DNA of 64,000 bases from Chlorobiota bacterium (GCA_016700335.1 CP065014.1:1029001-1093000); one strand, 5' to 3'; shown: positions 34,709 through 44,957, counted from the first letter of the stretch. Notes: generated by a model not told the origin, from the letters alone. A program made the numbers and translations.

Positions 34709-37700
34709 ATGAATTTTAAAGATTCAGATTTTATTAAAAATAAGACCTATTTTATTTTTTTTATAGTAGTTGTTTTTGTAAATTTATCTAGCCTGATTGC
34801 ACAACCAAACTTTGCAGTCAGGCGTTCTTTGGTTAATGCAGTTGATGAGGCTAAAAATTACTTAGATTATGACAATGCTCCAAGTGCAATAATAGTTTTA
34901 ATAAATGCAATTGATTCATCAGATGAAACAATAGATAAATCTGACGCATTATTTTTATTAAGTAATATCCTATTTTTAGAAGGGAGGTATGATCTGTTAA
35001 TTGAGAGTACAAACAAATTCTTATGGTTGTATTCTAAAGATTTTAGAAGTTCAGATATGGCTTTTCTAAAAGGAATTGGATGTTACCTTACCAAAAAATT
35101 TGATAATGCTAAAGAAATGTTTAATAAAACAATTTCTTTAAATGTTAATCGCGTTGGTGAATCATATTATTGGAAAGCAAGAATGTTTGTAGAAGATTTA
35201 AATTATGATTCAATACAATTTTATATCGATAAATCGATTGAGCTTTCACCCCATCAATATTCAGATTATGCTTTATATTTATCTGGATGGTTAAACGAAT
35301 TCAGAAATAAAAATGATACTGCTGCTGCTCTGTATAGAGTTCTTCTGCGAGATTATGAATCAAGTCCTCTAATATCAGATGCTCAAATTAGATTAGCAAT
35401 AATAGAGGGAAGAAGAGGAAGCTACAATTCTGCATTTGAATTGTTAGATAGCCTCTTGCCTCAAGGAGAAAGGCAAAAAGAAGAAAGGCTTTTTATGTTA
35501 GGTGAATTAGCAAGTAGTTTGGAAAATTATAATGATGTAATTAAGTTTAGGAAATTATTCATAAAAAATTATCCATCAAGCAGACGAATTAGACCTACAA
35601 TTTATTCTCTTGCTTGGGGTTATTTAAAAACCCAAAAATTTGATAGCTCTTTGATATATTTCACTAAATTACAGAATGATAAAGATTCATTAGCCCTAGC
35701 ATCAAATTATCAAATTGCAACATTAAAACTTGTAACTGGAGATACAATATCTGCTATTAAAGGATATGAAAATTTAATTTATAAATACTCGAATGGTGCT
35801 TTTACAGATAATGCATATTACCAATTAGGGTCAATATTTTACGTTCGAAAAATGTATGATTCAACAAGACATTATTTATTTTATTTAACTAAACAATTCC
35901 CTAAAAGTGAGATAAGACCTAAAGCTCAGTATTTATTAGCAGAAAGTTATTCACAACTGAATGATCCTATTAATGCTTATTATGCATTTGCAAGAGTTAG
36001 AAAAATTGACTCAAATTCCGAACTTGTTATGAAATCATTGTATCGTGAAGGTATAATGCTATACCGTTCTGGAAGATTCAGAACAGCTAGCGATAGGTTT
36101 AGAGAATACTTAGAAAAATACCCAAAAGGAAATGATATTCCTCAAGCAACTTATTGGTTAGCTGATGCTGTTTTTATGACTGGATCATTTAAGGAATCAG
36201 AATTGTATTTTAGAAATTATTTAAATAATTATAAAGATGGAGATAAAAATCAGGATGCATTGTTTGGACTTGGATGGAGTTTGTTTAAACAAAAGAATAT
36301 TAAAGAATCTTCAAATACATTCTTAGAATTTATAACAAAATACCCAAGAAGTCCTCAAAATGTGGAAGCAACTATTAGGTTAGCTGATTGCAAGAAAATA
36401 TTAGGTGAGCCAGATTCTGCATTAGAACTTTATAAAAAAGCTATTATCTTAGCAAGCTTAGGAACCCAAAATGAAGAGTCAAGGTTTAGATATGCAGAGA
36501 TATTACTTCAACTAAATGATACAAACACTGCAATTGAATCTATTCGTGAGTTAATTAAGGATTATCCTAACTCTCCAAGAAAAGAATTGTACTTTATAAA
36601 TATTGCAACAATTTACAAAAACTCGAATCAAGATTCTTTATCAATTAATGAACTTTCTAATTTTATAAAAAATTATCCTCAAAGTAATTTAATTCCGCAA
36701 GCATATTTAATATCTGGAGATGCATTTTTCAATCAAATGAAATATAATAGTTCATTAGCTTATTACGATTCAATTCTTATAAAATATCCATTGAGTTATG
36801 TAGTACCAGAAGCATTAGATGGTGCAAGGTATTCACTTGAAAAAATGGGATTAAATCAAGAAGCATTAGCTGTTATAGATAGTTTTGAAGTTCGAAATCC
36901 AAATAGGATTGCAGGAGATTCATTGTTATATAAAAGGGCTTTAATATTAATTGAACAAGGCAATTACCCAGAGGGAATTGGAGCATGCAGAAGATTGGAG
37001 CAAAATTTTATAAAATCTGAATTAATTCCAGAAGCAAAATTATTATCAGCTCGTGGTTTTCTAAATTGGCAAAAACCAGATACTGCTTACAACATTTACC
37101 AATCGGTTTTAGATTCATTCCCAAATTCAAATGCTCGTTTTGATGCTTTAGTTGAACAATCTAACATACTCTCTAAAAATGAACGTTGGACAGAAATTAT
37201 TTTAAAGTTAGATACTTTATGTAGAAAAAATAAAACATATAATAAATTACCTGAAGCAAAATTCATTTTAGCAAAATCTTATCTTCAAAGCGGTGATAGT
37301 GCTTCAGCATTATTTCATTTTAATTCAGTTCTTGAGTTAAAGAAAATATTTGATATGAACATCTTGAATGATACTTCAACTATAGACTCTGGTAGAATTG
37401 ACGATGACTTATTTTTAACAAACAAAGAAGATGCAAATTTAGATTATTATACAGATAGATCAAGGAATGCAATTGCAAGAATTTTATCTAAACAAAATAA
37501 AATTGATACAGCATTAACATTAACAAGAATTGTAATATCTAGAAGATTAGATGATGCTGCTGTTGAAGCGTATATTGTTAACAGTGAAATATTATTTTTA
37601 AACAGAGATTATATAACTGCAATTACCCAACTTAAAAGACTCCAAAGGGAATTTATTGGATACCCAGATTCTGTTGAACCATCATATTTACTCATGGGAA

Positions 37701-37828
37701 GTTGTTATGAAAAACTTGGTGAAATAATTTCAGCAAGGGAAGTCTATAATAAATTACTACTAATAACTAAAAATGATAAATTGAAAATAGAAACAAATTT
37801 AAGATTGAAAAAATTGAAGAAGAAATAA
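34709..37828 (+). CDS. Large tetratricopeptide-repeat protein, exported
   Basis: About 1,039 residues from ATG 34709, or 1,046 from GTG 34688; I prefer the ATG because it directly precedes the signal segment (YFIFFIVVVFVNLSSLIAQ). The rest is a long array of TPR units in which patterns such as 'A.Y.LG..FY..KMYD.A..YF..L...PKS' recur about every 34-36 residues, with the PxS helix-end seen in BamD/YbgF-type repeats. No T9SS tail or OmpA domain is present, so it is probably periplasmic. TPR arrays bind other proteins; given the OmpA protein 68 bp upstream, a role in envelope organisation is a reasonable inference, not a demonstrated one. Confidence 0.82.
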   Translation: MNFKDSDFIKNKTYFIFFIVVVFVNLSSLIAQPNFAVRRSLVNAVDEAKNYLDYDNAPSAIIVLINAIDSSDETIDKSDALFLLSNILFLEGRYDLLIESTNKFLWLYSKDFRSSDMAFLKGIGCYLTKKFDNAKEMFNKTISLNVNRVGESYYWKARMFVEDLNYDSIQFYIDKSIELSPHQYSDYALYLSGWLNEFRNKNDTAAALYRVLLRDYESSPLISDAQIRLAIIEGRRGSYNSAFELLDSLLPQGERQKEERLFMLGELASSLENYNDVIKFRKLFIKNYPSSRRIRPTIYSLAWGYLKTQKFDSSLIYFTKLQNDKDSLALASNYQIATLKLVTGDTISAIKGYENLIYKYSNGAFTDNAYYQLGSIFYVRKMYDSTRHYLFYLTKQFPKSEIRPKAQYLLAESYSQLNDPINAYYAFARVRKIDSNSELVMKSLYREGIMLYRSGRFRTASDRFREYLEKYPKGNDIPQATYWLADAVFMTGSFKESELYFRNYLNNYKDGDKNQDALFGLGWSLFKQKNIKESSNTFLEFITKYPRSPQNVEATIRLADCKKILGEPDSALELYKKAIILASLGTQNEESRFRYAEILLQLNDTNTAIESIRELIKDYPNSPRKELYFINIATIYKNSNQDSLSINELSNFIKNYPQSNLIPQAYLISGDAFFNQMKYNSSLAYYDSILIKYPLSYVVPEALDGARYSLEKMGLNQEALAVIDSFEVRNPNRIAGDSLLYKRALILIEQGNYPEGIGACRRLEQNFIKSELIPEAKLLSARGFLNWQKPDTAYNIYQSVLDSFPNSNARFDALVEQSNILSKNERWTEIILKLDTLCRKNKTYNKLPEAKFILAKSYLQSGDSASALFHFNSVLELKKIFDMNILNDTSTIDSGRIDDDLFLTNKEDANLDYYTDRSRNAIARILSKQNKIDTALTLTRIVISRRLDDAAVEAYIVNSEILFLNRDYITAITQLKRLQREFIGYPDSVEPSYLLMGSCYEKLGEIISAREVYNKLLLITKNDKLKIETNLRLKKLKKK

Positions 37829-37879
37829 ATGTAGTAATTAAATTTATAAATAATTTTTATTTTGATAAATTAATCAAAT

Positions 37880-37887
37880 TATTTTTG
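37880..37887 (+). promoter_or_regulatory. Candidate promoter of the Hydin-like gene
   Basis: TATTTTTG fits TAnnTTTG, 89 bp before the start. A TTG lies 15 bp upstream of it (37862-37864), slightly closer than usual. Confidence 0.35.
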
Positions 37888-37976
37888 TATTTTACAAATT
37901 GAATTTTTATTAATTTTTCTTTATAAAATATAATTTTCTTTTTTAGTGGTTTTAATAACTTTTTAATTTCAATCAA

Positions 37977-40900
37977 ATGAAAAAAATCTATTCTTATTTA
38001 TTTGTTTTGTCAGCAATATTATTGTTTTGTAATAATGTTGCCAAAGCACAAGTCTGGACTAATTACAGCCGCACCAATTCGGTAGGTGCAGCACCAATGG
38101 ATCCATCTGGTGGTACTGAAGTTTGGCCTAGTGGAACTCAGTATTCACAAAATTATGGCACAACAATGCCTTCAACTCCAATACCATTTCCTTTTACATT
38201 AGATTGTAGAACATGGAATTATGTAGGAATTACACAAAATGGATTTTTAACGTTGTATAACACTCCTACTTTTACTAATTATCCATATCCATATATGAAT
38301 GGTATCTATGCGTATAATTATGGTTATACAACTCCACCATATATGAATGGTCCAACATTAACTGCATTAAATGATTACATGATTGTTCAAGATGGAGGTG
38401 TTAGTTATAAAACTTTTGGATCATCACCAAATAGAATCTTTCAAGTAACATGGAACGTAAAATCATTTGATCAAGTTTATAATGGTTTTGGTGGAAATTC
38501 TAACTTATTGCAAGTTAGAATTTATGAAGGTACAAATAAAGTTGAAATGTACTTAGATGCAGCAAGTTATAACGGAACATATAATGGGCGTTACTCTACA
38601 ATGGCATGTATTTTTAATTATGGAGGTGCTTCACCATACATTGTAAATGTTGTTAAACCATATTTTACATATACAACCGCAATGCCTTTTGGGCAGTATT
38701 ACACAGGAATACCTACAGGAGCATTATTTACTTATACACCACCTCTTCCAATTTTAATTGGTAATTTACCATCATCACCATCAGTATCTCCAGTTGGAAC
38801 AGATGAAATGTTATCAGCAGTACCAGCATCGGGAACAGTATTATATTCAACTACAATTTATAGTGGAACAGGTGGGGCAGCTCCATTTCCAATAACAATG
38901 ACAAATGGTGGAACATCTGGTCGAACTTATAGCTTTCGAATAACACGAGATCCTTCAATATCCCCAGGTGAATATCAATTTGTTCCAAGTTGTTCTACAG
39001 GTACGGGGTCATCAGTATCTGTATCAGCAACAACACATCCAACACAAGGCACGTTTGAACCAAATAGTTTCTTCTCTGTTTTTTTAAATCCAGGGCAGTC
39101 AATAACACCTTGTATGCAGTTTACTCCAACTTGCGGAGGAACTAGAAAAGCAACATTAACTGTTAGTGATGGATGTTCAGGAAGTGATTATGCTTTAAGA
39201 GCAGTTGCATCAGACAGAGTAGTAGTAAGTGATCCTGGTATGGATATTGGTAGAGCACCTGGTGCATTAGGTTGTGGTGCTGCATTAATGGATGGAAGAG
39301 TTAACCCAGGTTATCAAGTTCCATTCGGTTCAAATGGAATATTTACACCAGTTAGATTTAGAAATACTGCTTCATCACCATTAGTAATTAATACTGCAGA
39401 GATTATGGGAGCTGGAAGAAGTCAATATCAATTCAGCACATCTGGAACAGCTTCTGGACCTTGGGTAAATACACCAGCTGCAAGTATTTCAATTCCTGGA
39501 GGAGGAACATTTGATTGGTATATTCAGTTTACACCAGACAAACATGGTTGCCGTCCAGCTTCATTACAATTGAAATATGATTGTATTACATGTGAATTCA
39601 ATTTATATGGTGTGGGTGCAGGAAAAGCTGCAACATTTAGTGTTGACGGTGTTGATATCAATGATGGCAGATTTGCAGGTTATGCAACAACTCCAGAACA
39701 GTGTTCACAAGAGATGGTTACAATACCAATTAATTTATCAAATTATGGAACTCAAAACGTTAATATAACAGACTTAAAAGTTTATGCATTAGAAACAGGA
39801 ATATCTCAAGGTAGTCCTCAATATGCATTATCTTCTCCTTTAAAAAGTGTTTCTGATTATTTCGTAACAACTAACACTCCAATAAGCCCAACAACTTCAC
39901 CATTGAATTTGTTAGTACCAGGACCAACAGGAGTTTATGCAGCATTACCAAATATCCAAGCGTGTAAGAGTGACAAGATTTTATATTTAACTTTCTCACC
40001 AACATTAGCAGGAAAGCGTTATGCAAGAATATTCTTACAAACAGACGCAACTAACTTTAGTGGTAAAGATGCAAATGGTGTGGTTGTTCCAGGAATGTTA
40101 AATTTAGATTTATATGGCAAAGGAACTGGAGCATTTATGTCAGATATAGCAGGCAAACGCCCAGGCGATGTAATGTATCCTGATACTAAAGTTGGAATGG
40201 AGAGCAAAAAAACAATTACATTCTACAATTCAGGAAAGAAATGTGATTTGCAAATAACAAAAATTTGGATGACATCAGGTGATGTAGATGATGTTAAAGA
40301 ATTTAATATGTTAACAGACATAAGCAAACCATTTACAGTAAAAGCAGGAGGAAGCATAACTTTGGATGTAACATTCATACCACAATCAGCAGGCACAAGA
40401 TATGCAGTTGTAAATTTCAGAACAAACGATGCAACAGATGTAAATACAGCATTGGATGAGAAAGGAGTAGTGAGAGTAAGATTGGTAGGAAAAGGTATAG
40501 GAACATTGATCCAAGGAGATGATACAGATTTTGGAACATTAGTAGAGAATAATGAGCAAGAAAAATCAAGAAAGATAGAGGTAAATTTCCATAACCAAGA
40601 CTTGAAACCATCAACAATAGTAGATGTAACAATAACTGGAGCAAATGCAAGTGATTTTGGATTCACAAAAGTAAGTTTACCAAAACAGATTTTACCAGGA
40701 GATGATATGAAAGTATTGGTAGAGTTTGCACCAAAGAGTGGAGTAGGAATGAAAGTTGCAGAGTTAAACATAATAATGAATAATGGCAACACATATGTAT
40801 ATCCATTAAATGGAGAAGTAGGTACAAGAGTAATAAGTGTTAAAGGAGAAAGTAATCCATTAGCATTTGGCAACTTGGGAGTAAAACAAGTATCACGCAG

Positions 40901-41186
40901 AACAGTAATGTTAATGAATACAGGAAGTGTAGCATTAACATTAACATCAATGAAAGTAAGTGGAGCAGATGCGTCATCATTCACATTAGGAAAAGTAGCA
41001 AGATTAGTATTAGATCCTGGAATGAGTATCCCATTAGAAATAAGTATGATGGGAACAACAACAGGAGCAAAGAGTGCTAAATTTGAAGTAATGAGCGATG
41101 GAACAAACGGCACACAAGAAATAATGTTACAAGGTTTAGTTTCAAATACAATTAAGAGAGATACTAATGGAAAAGTTATTAAGTAA
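37977..41186 (+). CDS. Choice-of-anchor-D / Hydin-like surface protein
   Basis: 1,069 residues. A signal peptide is at about 1-25 (NNVAKAQ). An N-terminal beta-rich domain (about 26-250) has WNYVGITQNGFLTLY and RIFQVTWNVKSF, a pattern found at the start of other large secreted proteins of this group. Several repeats of about 100 residues follow, with the ASPM-SPD2-Hydin/choice-of-anchor-D pattern 'F.NTG...L.IT.....G.....F.......P..I.PG....I.V.F.P...G...A.L.I.TN'. Such repeats are structural and surface-linked. No clear T9SS type A tail is visible; the protein ends KRDTNGKVIK. From about 40130 onward most codons end in A. A strong terminator follows. Confidence 0.8.
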   Translation: MKKIYSYLFVLSAILLFCNNVAKAQVWTNYSRTNSVGAAPMDPSGGTEVWPSGTQYSQNYGTTMPSTPIPFPFTLDCRTWNYVGITQNGFLTLYNTPTFTNYPYPYMNGIYAYNYGYTTPPYMNGPTLTALNDYMIVQDGGVSYKTFGSSPNRIFQVTWNVKSFDQVYNGFGGNSNLLQVRIYEGTNKVEMYLDAASYNGTYNGRYSTMACIFNYGGASPYIVNVVKPYFTYTTAMPFGQYYTGIPTGALFTYTPPLPILIGNLPSSPSVSPVGTDEMLSAVPASGTVLYSTTIYSGTGGAAPFPITMTNGGTSGRTYSFRITRDPSISPGEYQFVPSCSTGTGSSVSVSATTHPTQGTFEPNSFFSVFLNPGQSITPCMQFTPTCGGTRKATLTVSDGCSGSDYALRAVASDRVVVSDPGMDIGRAPGALGCGAALMDGRVNPGYQVPFGSNGIFTPVRFRNTASSPLVINTAEIMGAGRSQYQFSTSGTASGPWVNTPAASISIPGGGTFDWYIQFTPDKHGCRPASLQLKYDCITCEFNLYGVGAGKAATFSVDGVDINDGRFAGYATTPEQCSQEMVTIPINLSNYGTQNVNITDLKVYALETGISQGSPQYALSSPLKSVSDYFVTTNTPISPTTSPLNLLVPGPTGVYAALPNIQACKSDKILYLTFSPTLAGKRYARIFLQTDATNFSGKDANGVVVPGMLNLDLYGKGTGAFMSDIAGKRPGDVMYPDTKVGMESKKTITFYNSGKKCDLQITKIWMTSGDVDDVKEFNMLTDISKPFTVKAGGSITLDVTFIPQSAGTRYAVVNFRTNDATDVNTALDEKGVVRVRLVGKGIGTLIQGDDTDFGTLVENNEQEKSRKIEVNFHNQDLKPSTIVDVTITGANASDFGFTKVSLPKQILPGDDMKVLVEFAPKSGVGMKVAELNIIMNNGNTYVYPLNGEVGTRVISVKGESNPLAFGNLGVKQVSRRTVMLMNTGSVALTLTSMKVSGADASSFTLGKVARLVLDPGMSIPLEISMMGTTTGAKSAKFEVMSDGTNGTQEIMLQGLVSNTIKRDTNGKVIK

Positions 41187-41203
41187 TTAATAACTCTAAA
41201 GAA

Positions 41204-41239
41204 AAAAACCTCGATATTTAATTATATCGGGGTTTTTTT
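41204..41239. terminator. Bidirectional terminator between the Hydin-like gene and the minus-strand operon
   Basis: Stem aaaaacctcgata (41204-41216) with tatcggggttttt (41225-41237), one wobble pair. T-runs follow on both strands. Confidence 0.88.
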
Positions 41240-41263
41240 ATTATGAAATAAAAGTAAATTATA

Positions 41264-41689
41264 TCAAGTAACAAATTTAATAGCAATTAATGCTATTAGG
41301 AAAAATCTTAAAACTTTACCAATAGATAAATAAATGATTGATTGAAATAAAGGAAGTTTCAAAGCACCCCCAATAGCAACTATAACATCACCAATAAAGG
41401 GTACCCAAGATAAAAGTAAAGAACATGGTCCATACTTATTTACCATTTTAACAGCATTATTGTATCTACTTTTGTTTTCATCAGATAGTTTATTTAAAAT
41501 AATTTCGCCACCTTTTTTACCTAAACAAAAAGTTGAAATTCCACCAATAATATTTCCAATTGAGGCAATAAGTAATGGTATCAAAATTACTTTTTCACTT
41601 AACACTACTTTAAAAAAATAAGGTTCAGAAGAGATTGGTAATACACTTGCTGCAGCTAAAGACCAAGCAAATAATATTAAATAATTCAT
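41264..41689 (-). CDS. YqaA-like inner-membrane protein (DedA/VTT superfamily)
   Basis: 141 residues with about four hydrophobic segments. The N-terminus MNYLILFAWSLAAASVLPISSEPYF and the GNIIGGISTFCLGKKGGE segment (about residues 46-63) match the small YqaA branch of the DedA/VTT group. GPCSLLLSWVPFIGDVIVAIGGA (about 93-115) is the re-entrant-loop region with the conserved 'P..GD....GG' pattern. DedA-type proteins are implicated in lipid flipping and membrane homeostasis; the role of YqaA itself is uncertain. It is the last gene of the minus-strand run, 57 bp after folC. Confidence 0.78.
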   Translation of the reverse strand: MNYLILFAWSLAAASVLPISSEPYFFKVVLSEKVILIPLLIASIGNIIGGISTFCLGKKGGEIILNKLSDENKSRYNNAVKMVNKYGPCSLLLSWVPFIGDVIVAIGGALKLPLFQSIIYLSIGKVLRFFLIALIAIKFVT

Positions 41690-41746
41690 AAAAAAGTAGT
41701 AAGAAGAAGTAAAAATAAGTATTAGAAATTTAAAAGGAATTTAAAA

Positions 41747-43033
41747 TTACTTAAAGTATTCTAAAGCTTCTGCGACAACATAAAAAGAACCAAATATAAT
41801 TGTCAAATTACTTTCAGTTAAATTTAATGCAATCTCAATTGCATTGTTTACTGATTTTGATTCAATTGTTTCAATATAATATTTTTCTGAAATTGACTTC
41901 AAATAAGATGTTTCAACAGACCTATAATTAAAAGCTTTACAAACAATTAACTTATTGGTAAGTTGAGAGATGATATCAATTATCCCATTATGATCTTTAT
42001 CTATAACAGATCCAAAAATAAAATTAAATTTATTATTTGGATATAGTAATTGTAATGAGTTAACCAAAGCTAAAGCACCATGAGCGTTATGTGCAACATC
42101 AAACAAAAATTTTTTTCCTTTAAATAATCTTGAATCAAATCTGCTTGAAATACCTGTATTATTTTTTACATTAAAAAATCCATTAAAAAAATCCTTTTCA
42201 GAAATATTGAATTTATTTTGTAAAATTATAAGAGATGTTAATGCTGTTTTTACATTATCTAATTGATAATATCCAGTTAGTCCAATTTGAAGGTTATCAA
42301 AAAATATGTTTTTGAATGTAAAATCTGCAATTAAACAATCTTCCATAAAAGTTACATTTGAGGCTGAGCAAAGTTTTTCTGAAAGGAATAATTCAGAATG
42401 ATTTTCTATAGAAGCATCTTCAAAAATATAATTTAATTTCACATCAATATTACCTAAAACAACAGGAGTTTTATATTTAATAATACCCGCCTTTTCTTTA
42501 GCAATTTTATAAAGTGTATCTCCTAAAAATTTTTGATGATCAAGGCCAATAGAGGTGACAACTGAAATTAATGGAGTGATTACATTTGTAGCATCAAGTC
42601 TTCCACCTAATCCAGTTTCAATTATTGCAACATCAACTTTATTATCTGAAAAATACTTGAATGCAATAGCAGTTGTACCTTCAAAAAAAGTACAGCCAAA
42701 GTCTTCTATAACACTTAACATATCATTAGAATAATTCAATAAAATATCATCAGAAATTGGAATCCCATTTATTCTAATACGTTCATTAAATTGGTTTAAA
42801 TGTGGTGATGAATACAATCCAACTTTAAGTCCGCTTTCTGAAAGAACAGAAGCAATGAAAGCTGATACTGATCCTTTTCCATTTGTTCCAGCAACATGAA
42901 TTGTAGGGAAATTATTCTGAGGATTATTGAAATAATCAAATAATTTAATAATAGGTTCAAGTCCTAATTTGATACCTAACCTTTCAAGAGAATATAATTT
43001 TAATAATGAATTTTCAAGTGACAAATTTTTCAA
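41747..43033 (-). CDS. folC: Folylpolyglutamate synthase / dihydrofolate synthase
   Basis: Adds glutamate to dihydropteroate and to reduced folates, with ATP; cytoplasmic. It is 428 residues. The Mur-ligase-type ATP-binding loop is VAGTNGKGSVSAF (about residues 47-59), followed by GLYSSPHLNQFNERIRING (about 75-93), TVAEGTTAIAF-type FFEGTTAIAF, ETGLGGRLDATNVI (about 136-149) and DVAHNAHGALAL (about 310-321). Whether it has both activities cannot be judged from sequence. It follows the metH fragment gene by 90 bp on the same strand, which puts two folate-related genes together. Confidence 0.94.
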   Translation of the reverse strand: MKNLSLENSLLKLYSLERLGIKLGLEPIIKLFDYFNNPQNNFPTIHVAGTNGKGSVSAFIASVLSESGLKVGLYSSPHLNQFNERIRINGIPISDDILLNYSNDMLSVIEDFGCTFFEGTTAIAFKYFSDNKVDVAIIETGLGGRLDATNVITPLISVVTSIGLDHQKFLGDTLYKIAKEKAGIIKYKTPVVLGNIDVKLNYIFEDASIENHSELFLSEKLCSASNVTFMEDCLIADFTFKNIFFDNLQIGLTGYYQLDNVKTALTSLIILQNKFNISEKDFFNGFFNVKNNTGISSRFDSRLFKGKKFLFDVAHNAHGALALVNSLQLLYPNNKFNFIFGSVIDKDHNGIIDIISQLTNKLIVCKAFNYRSVETSYLKSISEKYYIETIESKSVNNAIEIALNLTESNLTIIFGSFYVVAEALEYFK

Positions 43034-43123
43034 GCCTAAAAATTAAAATGAGATATAAATTTGAAAAAAAATTAGAAATAAATTATTCTAATTAAATTAA
43101 AATTAAAATTAAAATTTAAAATA

Positions 43124-44950
43124 TTATTTAACTTCAATAAATTCTCTTTCATCAAAAACTAATTTTCTTGCAATATCAGCACCTAGTTCATCTAATTTGA
43201 AAAGTGGAACTATTTTAGAAGCATGAACAATAGCCATATCTAATCCAGCTTCAACAGCATGATGAAGAAATACTGAATTTAATACTTGTCTGGTGGCTGG
43301 TGAAAGACCAAAAGAACAGTTACTAAGACCTAAAATAGTTTTAGATAATGGCATAATTTCCTTGATTCTTTTTATAGCTTCAATTGTATCTAAACCAGTT
43401 TTTCTATATTGTTCATCACCAGTTGCCAAAGTAAAAGTCAATGGATCAAAGATTAAATCTTCTTCACGTAAACCAAATTCAAAAACAGCAAAATCTCTAA
43501 TTCTTTTTGCAATAGAAACTTTTTTATCTAAAGAATAAGCTTGTCCATCTTCATCAATAGAAAGTGCTATTACAGCAGCCCCATATCTTTTGGCTAAAGT
43601 TAATACCTTACCAGCTTTTTCTTTACCATCTTCAAAATTGATTGAATTAATAATTGCTCTACCAGCGTATCTTTTTAATGCTTCTTCAATAACAATTGTT
43701 TCAGTAGAATCAATAACTAATGGTAGAGTTGATTGAGTATTTAATCGAGACATAAGTTGAGTCATATCTCTAATTTCATCTCGACCAACAAACGCAACAC
43801 AAACATCTATAAAATGAGCTCCATCCTTTGTTTGTTCTTTTGCCATAGCAGCCATTCCATCATAATCTTCTATTAGCAAAAGTTCTTTGAATTTTTTAGA
43901 CCCATTGGCATTACATCTTTCACCTACCAAAATTGGTGGTTGATCCATTTGCAATGGTGTAGAAGAATAAATAGAGGCAACTGAAGGTGTATAATTCCAA
44001 TCACGTGGAGCTTTTTCAGTCACATCCAATAAATTCCTTAGTGCTCTAATATGTTCAGAAGTAGTTCCACAACACCCCCCAATTACTGAAACACCATACT
44101 GTCCTGTAAATTTTTTCATCCATTTAACCATTTCATCAGGGGTAAGATGATAATGCGCATGTCCACCAATATTTTCTGGGATGCCAGCATTAGGCATTAC
44201 GAAAACATCTTTGGGTGAATTTTCACATAGAAATCTTAAATTTTCTTCCATTTCTTTCGGACCAGTAGCGCAGTTCATACCTATAACTTGAACTATATCA
44301 TAAGGTTCAATTATTGTTAATGCTGCAGATATTTCTGTGCCCATTAACATTGTTCCCATTGTTTCAATTGTAACAGAAACTATAATTGGAACTTGTTTGC
44401 CATTTTCATTAAAATAGTTTAAAGCAGCTGAAAGGGCTGCTTTAATTTGAAGAGTATCTTGACAAGTTTCTATACAAAGTAAATCAACACCTCCATCTAT
44501 TAATCCAGCAATTTGTTCTTTAAAAGATTCAACCATTAAATCAAATTCTATATGGAGTAAAGAAGGTAATTTTGTTGTTGGTCCTATTGAACCCGCAACA
44601 AATCTAGGCCACTCAGGAGTTGAATATTTTGAAGTACACTCTTTTGCAATAGTTGCAGATAACTTACTCAACTGATAAGCTTTATCTTCTATGTTATATT
44701 CAGATAAAACTATAGATGCAGATCCAAATGAATTTGTTTCTATAATATCAGCACCAGCACTTAAATATTCATTATGTACTTTACGAACTGCATCTGGATT
44801 AGAAATACATAAATATTCATTGCAGCCTTCTAATTCAGGTCCACCAAAATCTGAGGCATTTAAATTTTGTGTCTGAAGGGCTGTACCAGTTGCCCCATCA
44901 AATAATAAAATCTTTTTTGATAATGTATTTAAAAATAGGTTATTCTTCAT
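43124..44950 (-). CDS. Methionine synthase N-terminal half (homocysteine- and folate-binding domains only)
   Basis: 608 residues covering the first two of the four MetH domains. Domain 1 (about residues 8-315) is the homocysteine methyltransferase barrel, with FDGATGTALQ, GMNCATGP (first zinc Cys) and IGGCCGTT (zinc Cys pair). Domain 2 (about 335-600) is the pterin-binding barrel with LVGERCNANGSKKF, DGAHFIDVC, LPLVIDSTE, NSINFEDG and GLSNCSFGL. The protein stops right after this domain, where the B12-binding module would begin. The B12 and reactivation domains must therefore come from a separate protein for the reaction to work. The intact ends of both domains argue against random truncation. 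It is 8 bp downstream of a T9SS gene and upstream of folC. Confidence 0.88.
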   Translation of the reverse strand: MKNNLFLNTLSKKILLFDGATGTALQTQNLNASDFGGPELEGCNEYLCISNPDAVRKVHNEYLSAGADIIETNSFGSASIVLSEYNIEDKAYQLSKLSATIAKECTSKYSTPEWPRFVAGSIGPTTKLPSLLHIEFDLMVESFKEQIAGLIDGGVDLLCIETCQDTLQIKAALSAALNYFNENGKQVPIIVSVTIETMGTMLMGTEISAALTIIEPYDIVQVIGMNCATGPKEMEENLRFLCENSPKDVFVMPNAGIPENIGGHAHYHLTPDEMVKWMKKFTGQYGVSVIGGCCGTTSEHIRALRNLLDVTEKAPRDWNYTPSVASIYSSTPLQMDQPPILVGERCNANGSKKFKELLLIEDYDGMAAMAKEQTKDGAHFIDVCVAFVGRDEIRDMTQLMSRLNTQSTLPLVIDSTETIVIEEALKRYAGRAIINSINFEDGKEKAGKVLTLAKRYGAAVIALSIDEDGQAYSLDKKVSIAKRIRDFAVFEFGLREEDLIFDPLTFTLATGDEQYRKTGLDTIEAIKRIKEIMPLSKTILGLSNCSFGLSPATRQVLNSVFLHHAVEAGLDMAIVHASKIVPLFKLDELGADIARKLVFDEREFIEVK

Positions 44951-44957
44951 TTACAAT

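Noticed and set aside
40223..41113. A 296-codon antisense frame opposite the Hydin-like gene
   Set aside because: It results from the codon style of the sense strand. The sense protein has clear repeat domains, while the antisense product is Phe/Pro/Thr-rich without structure.
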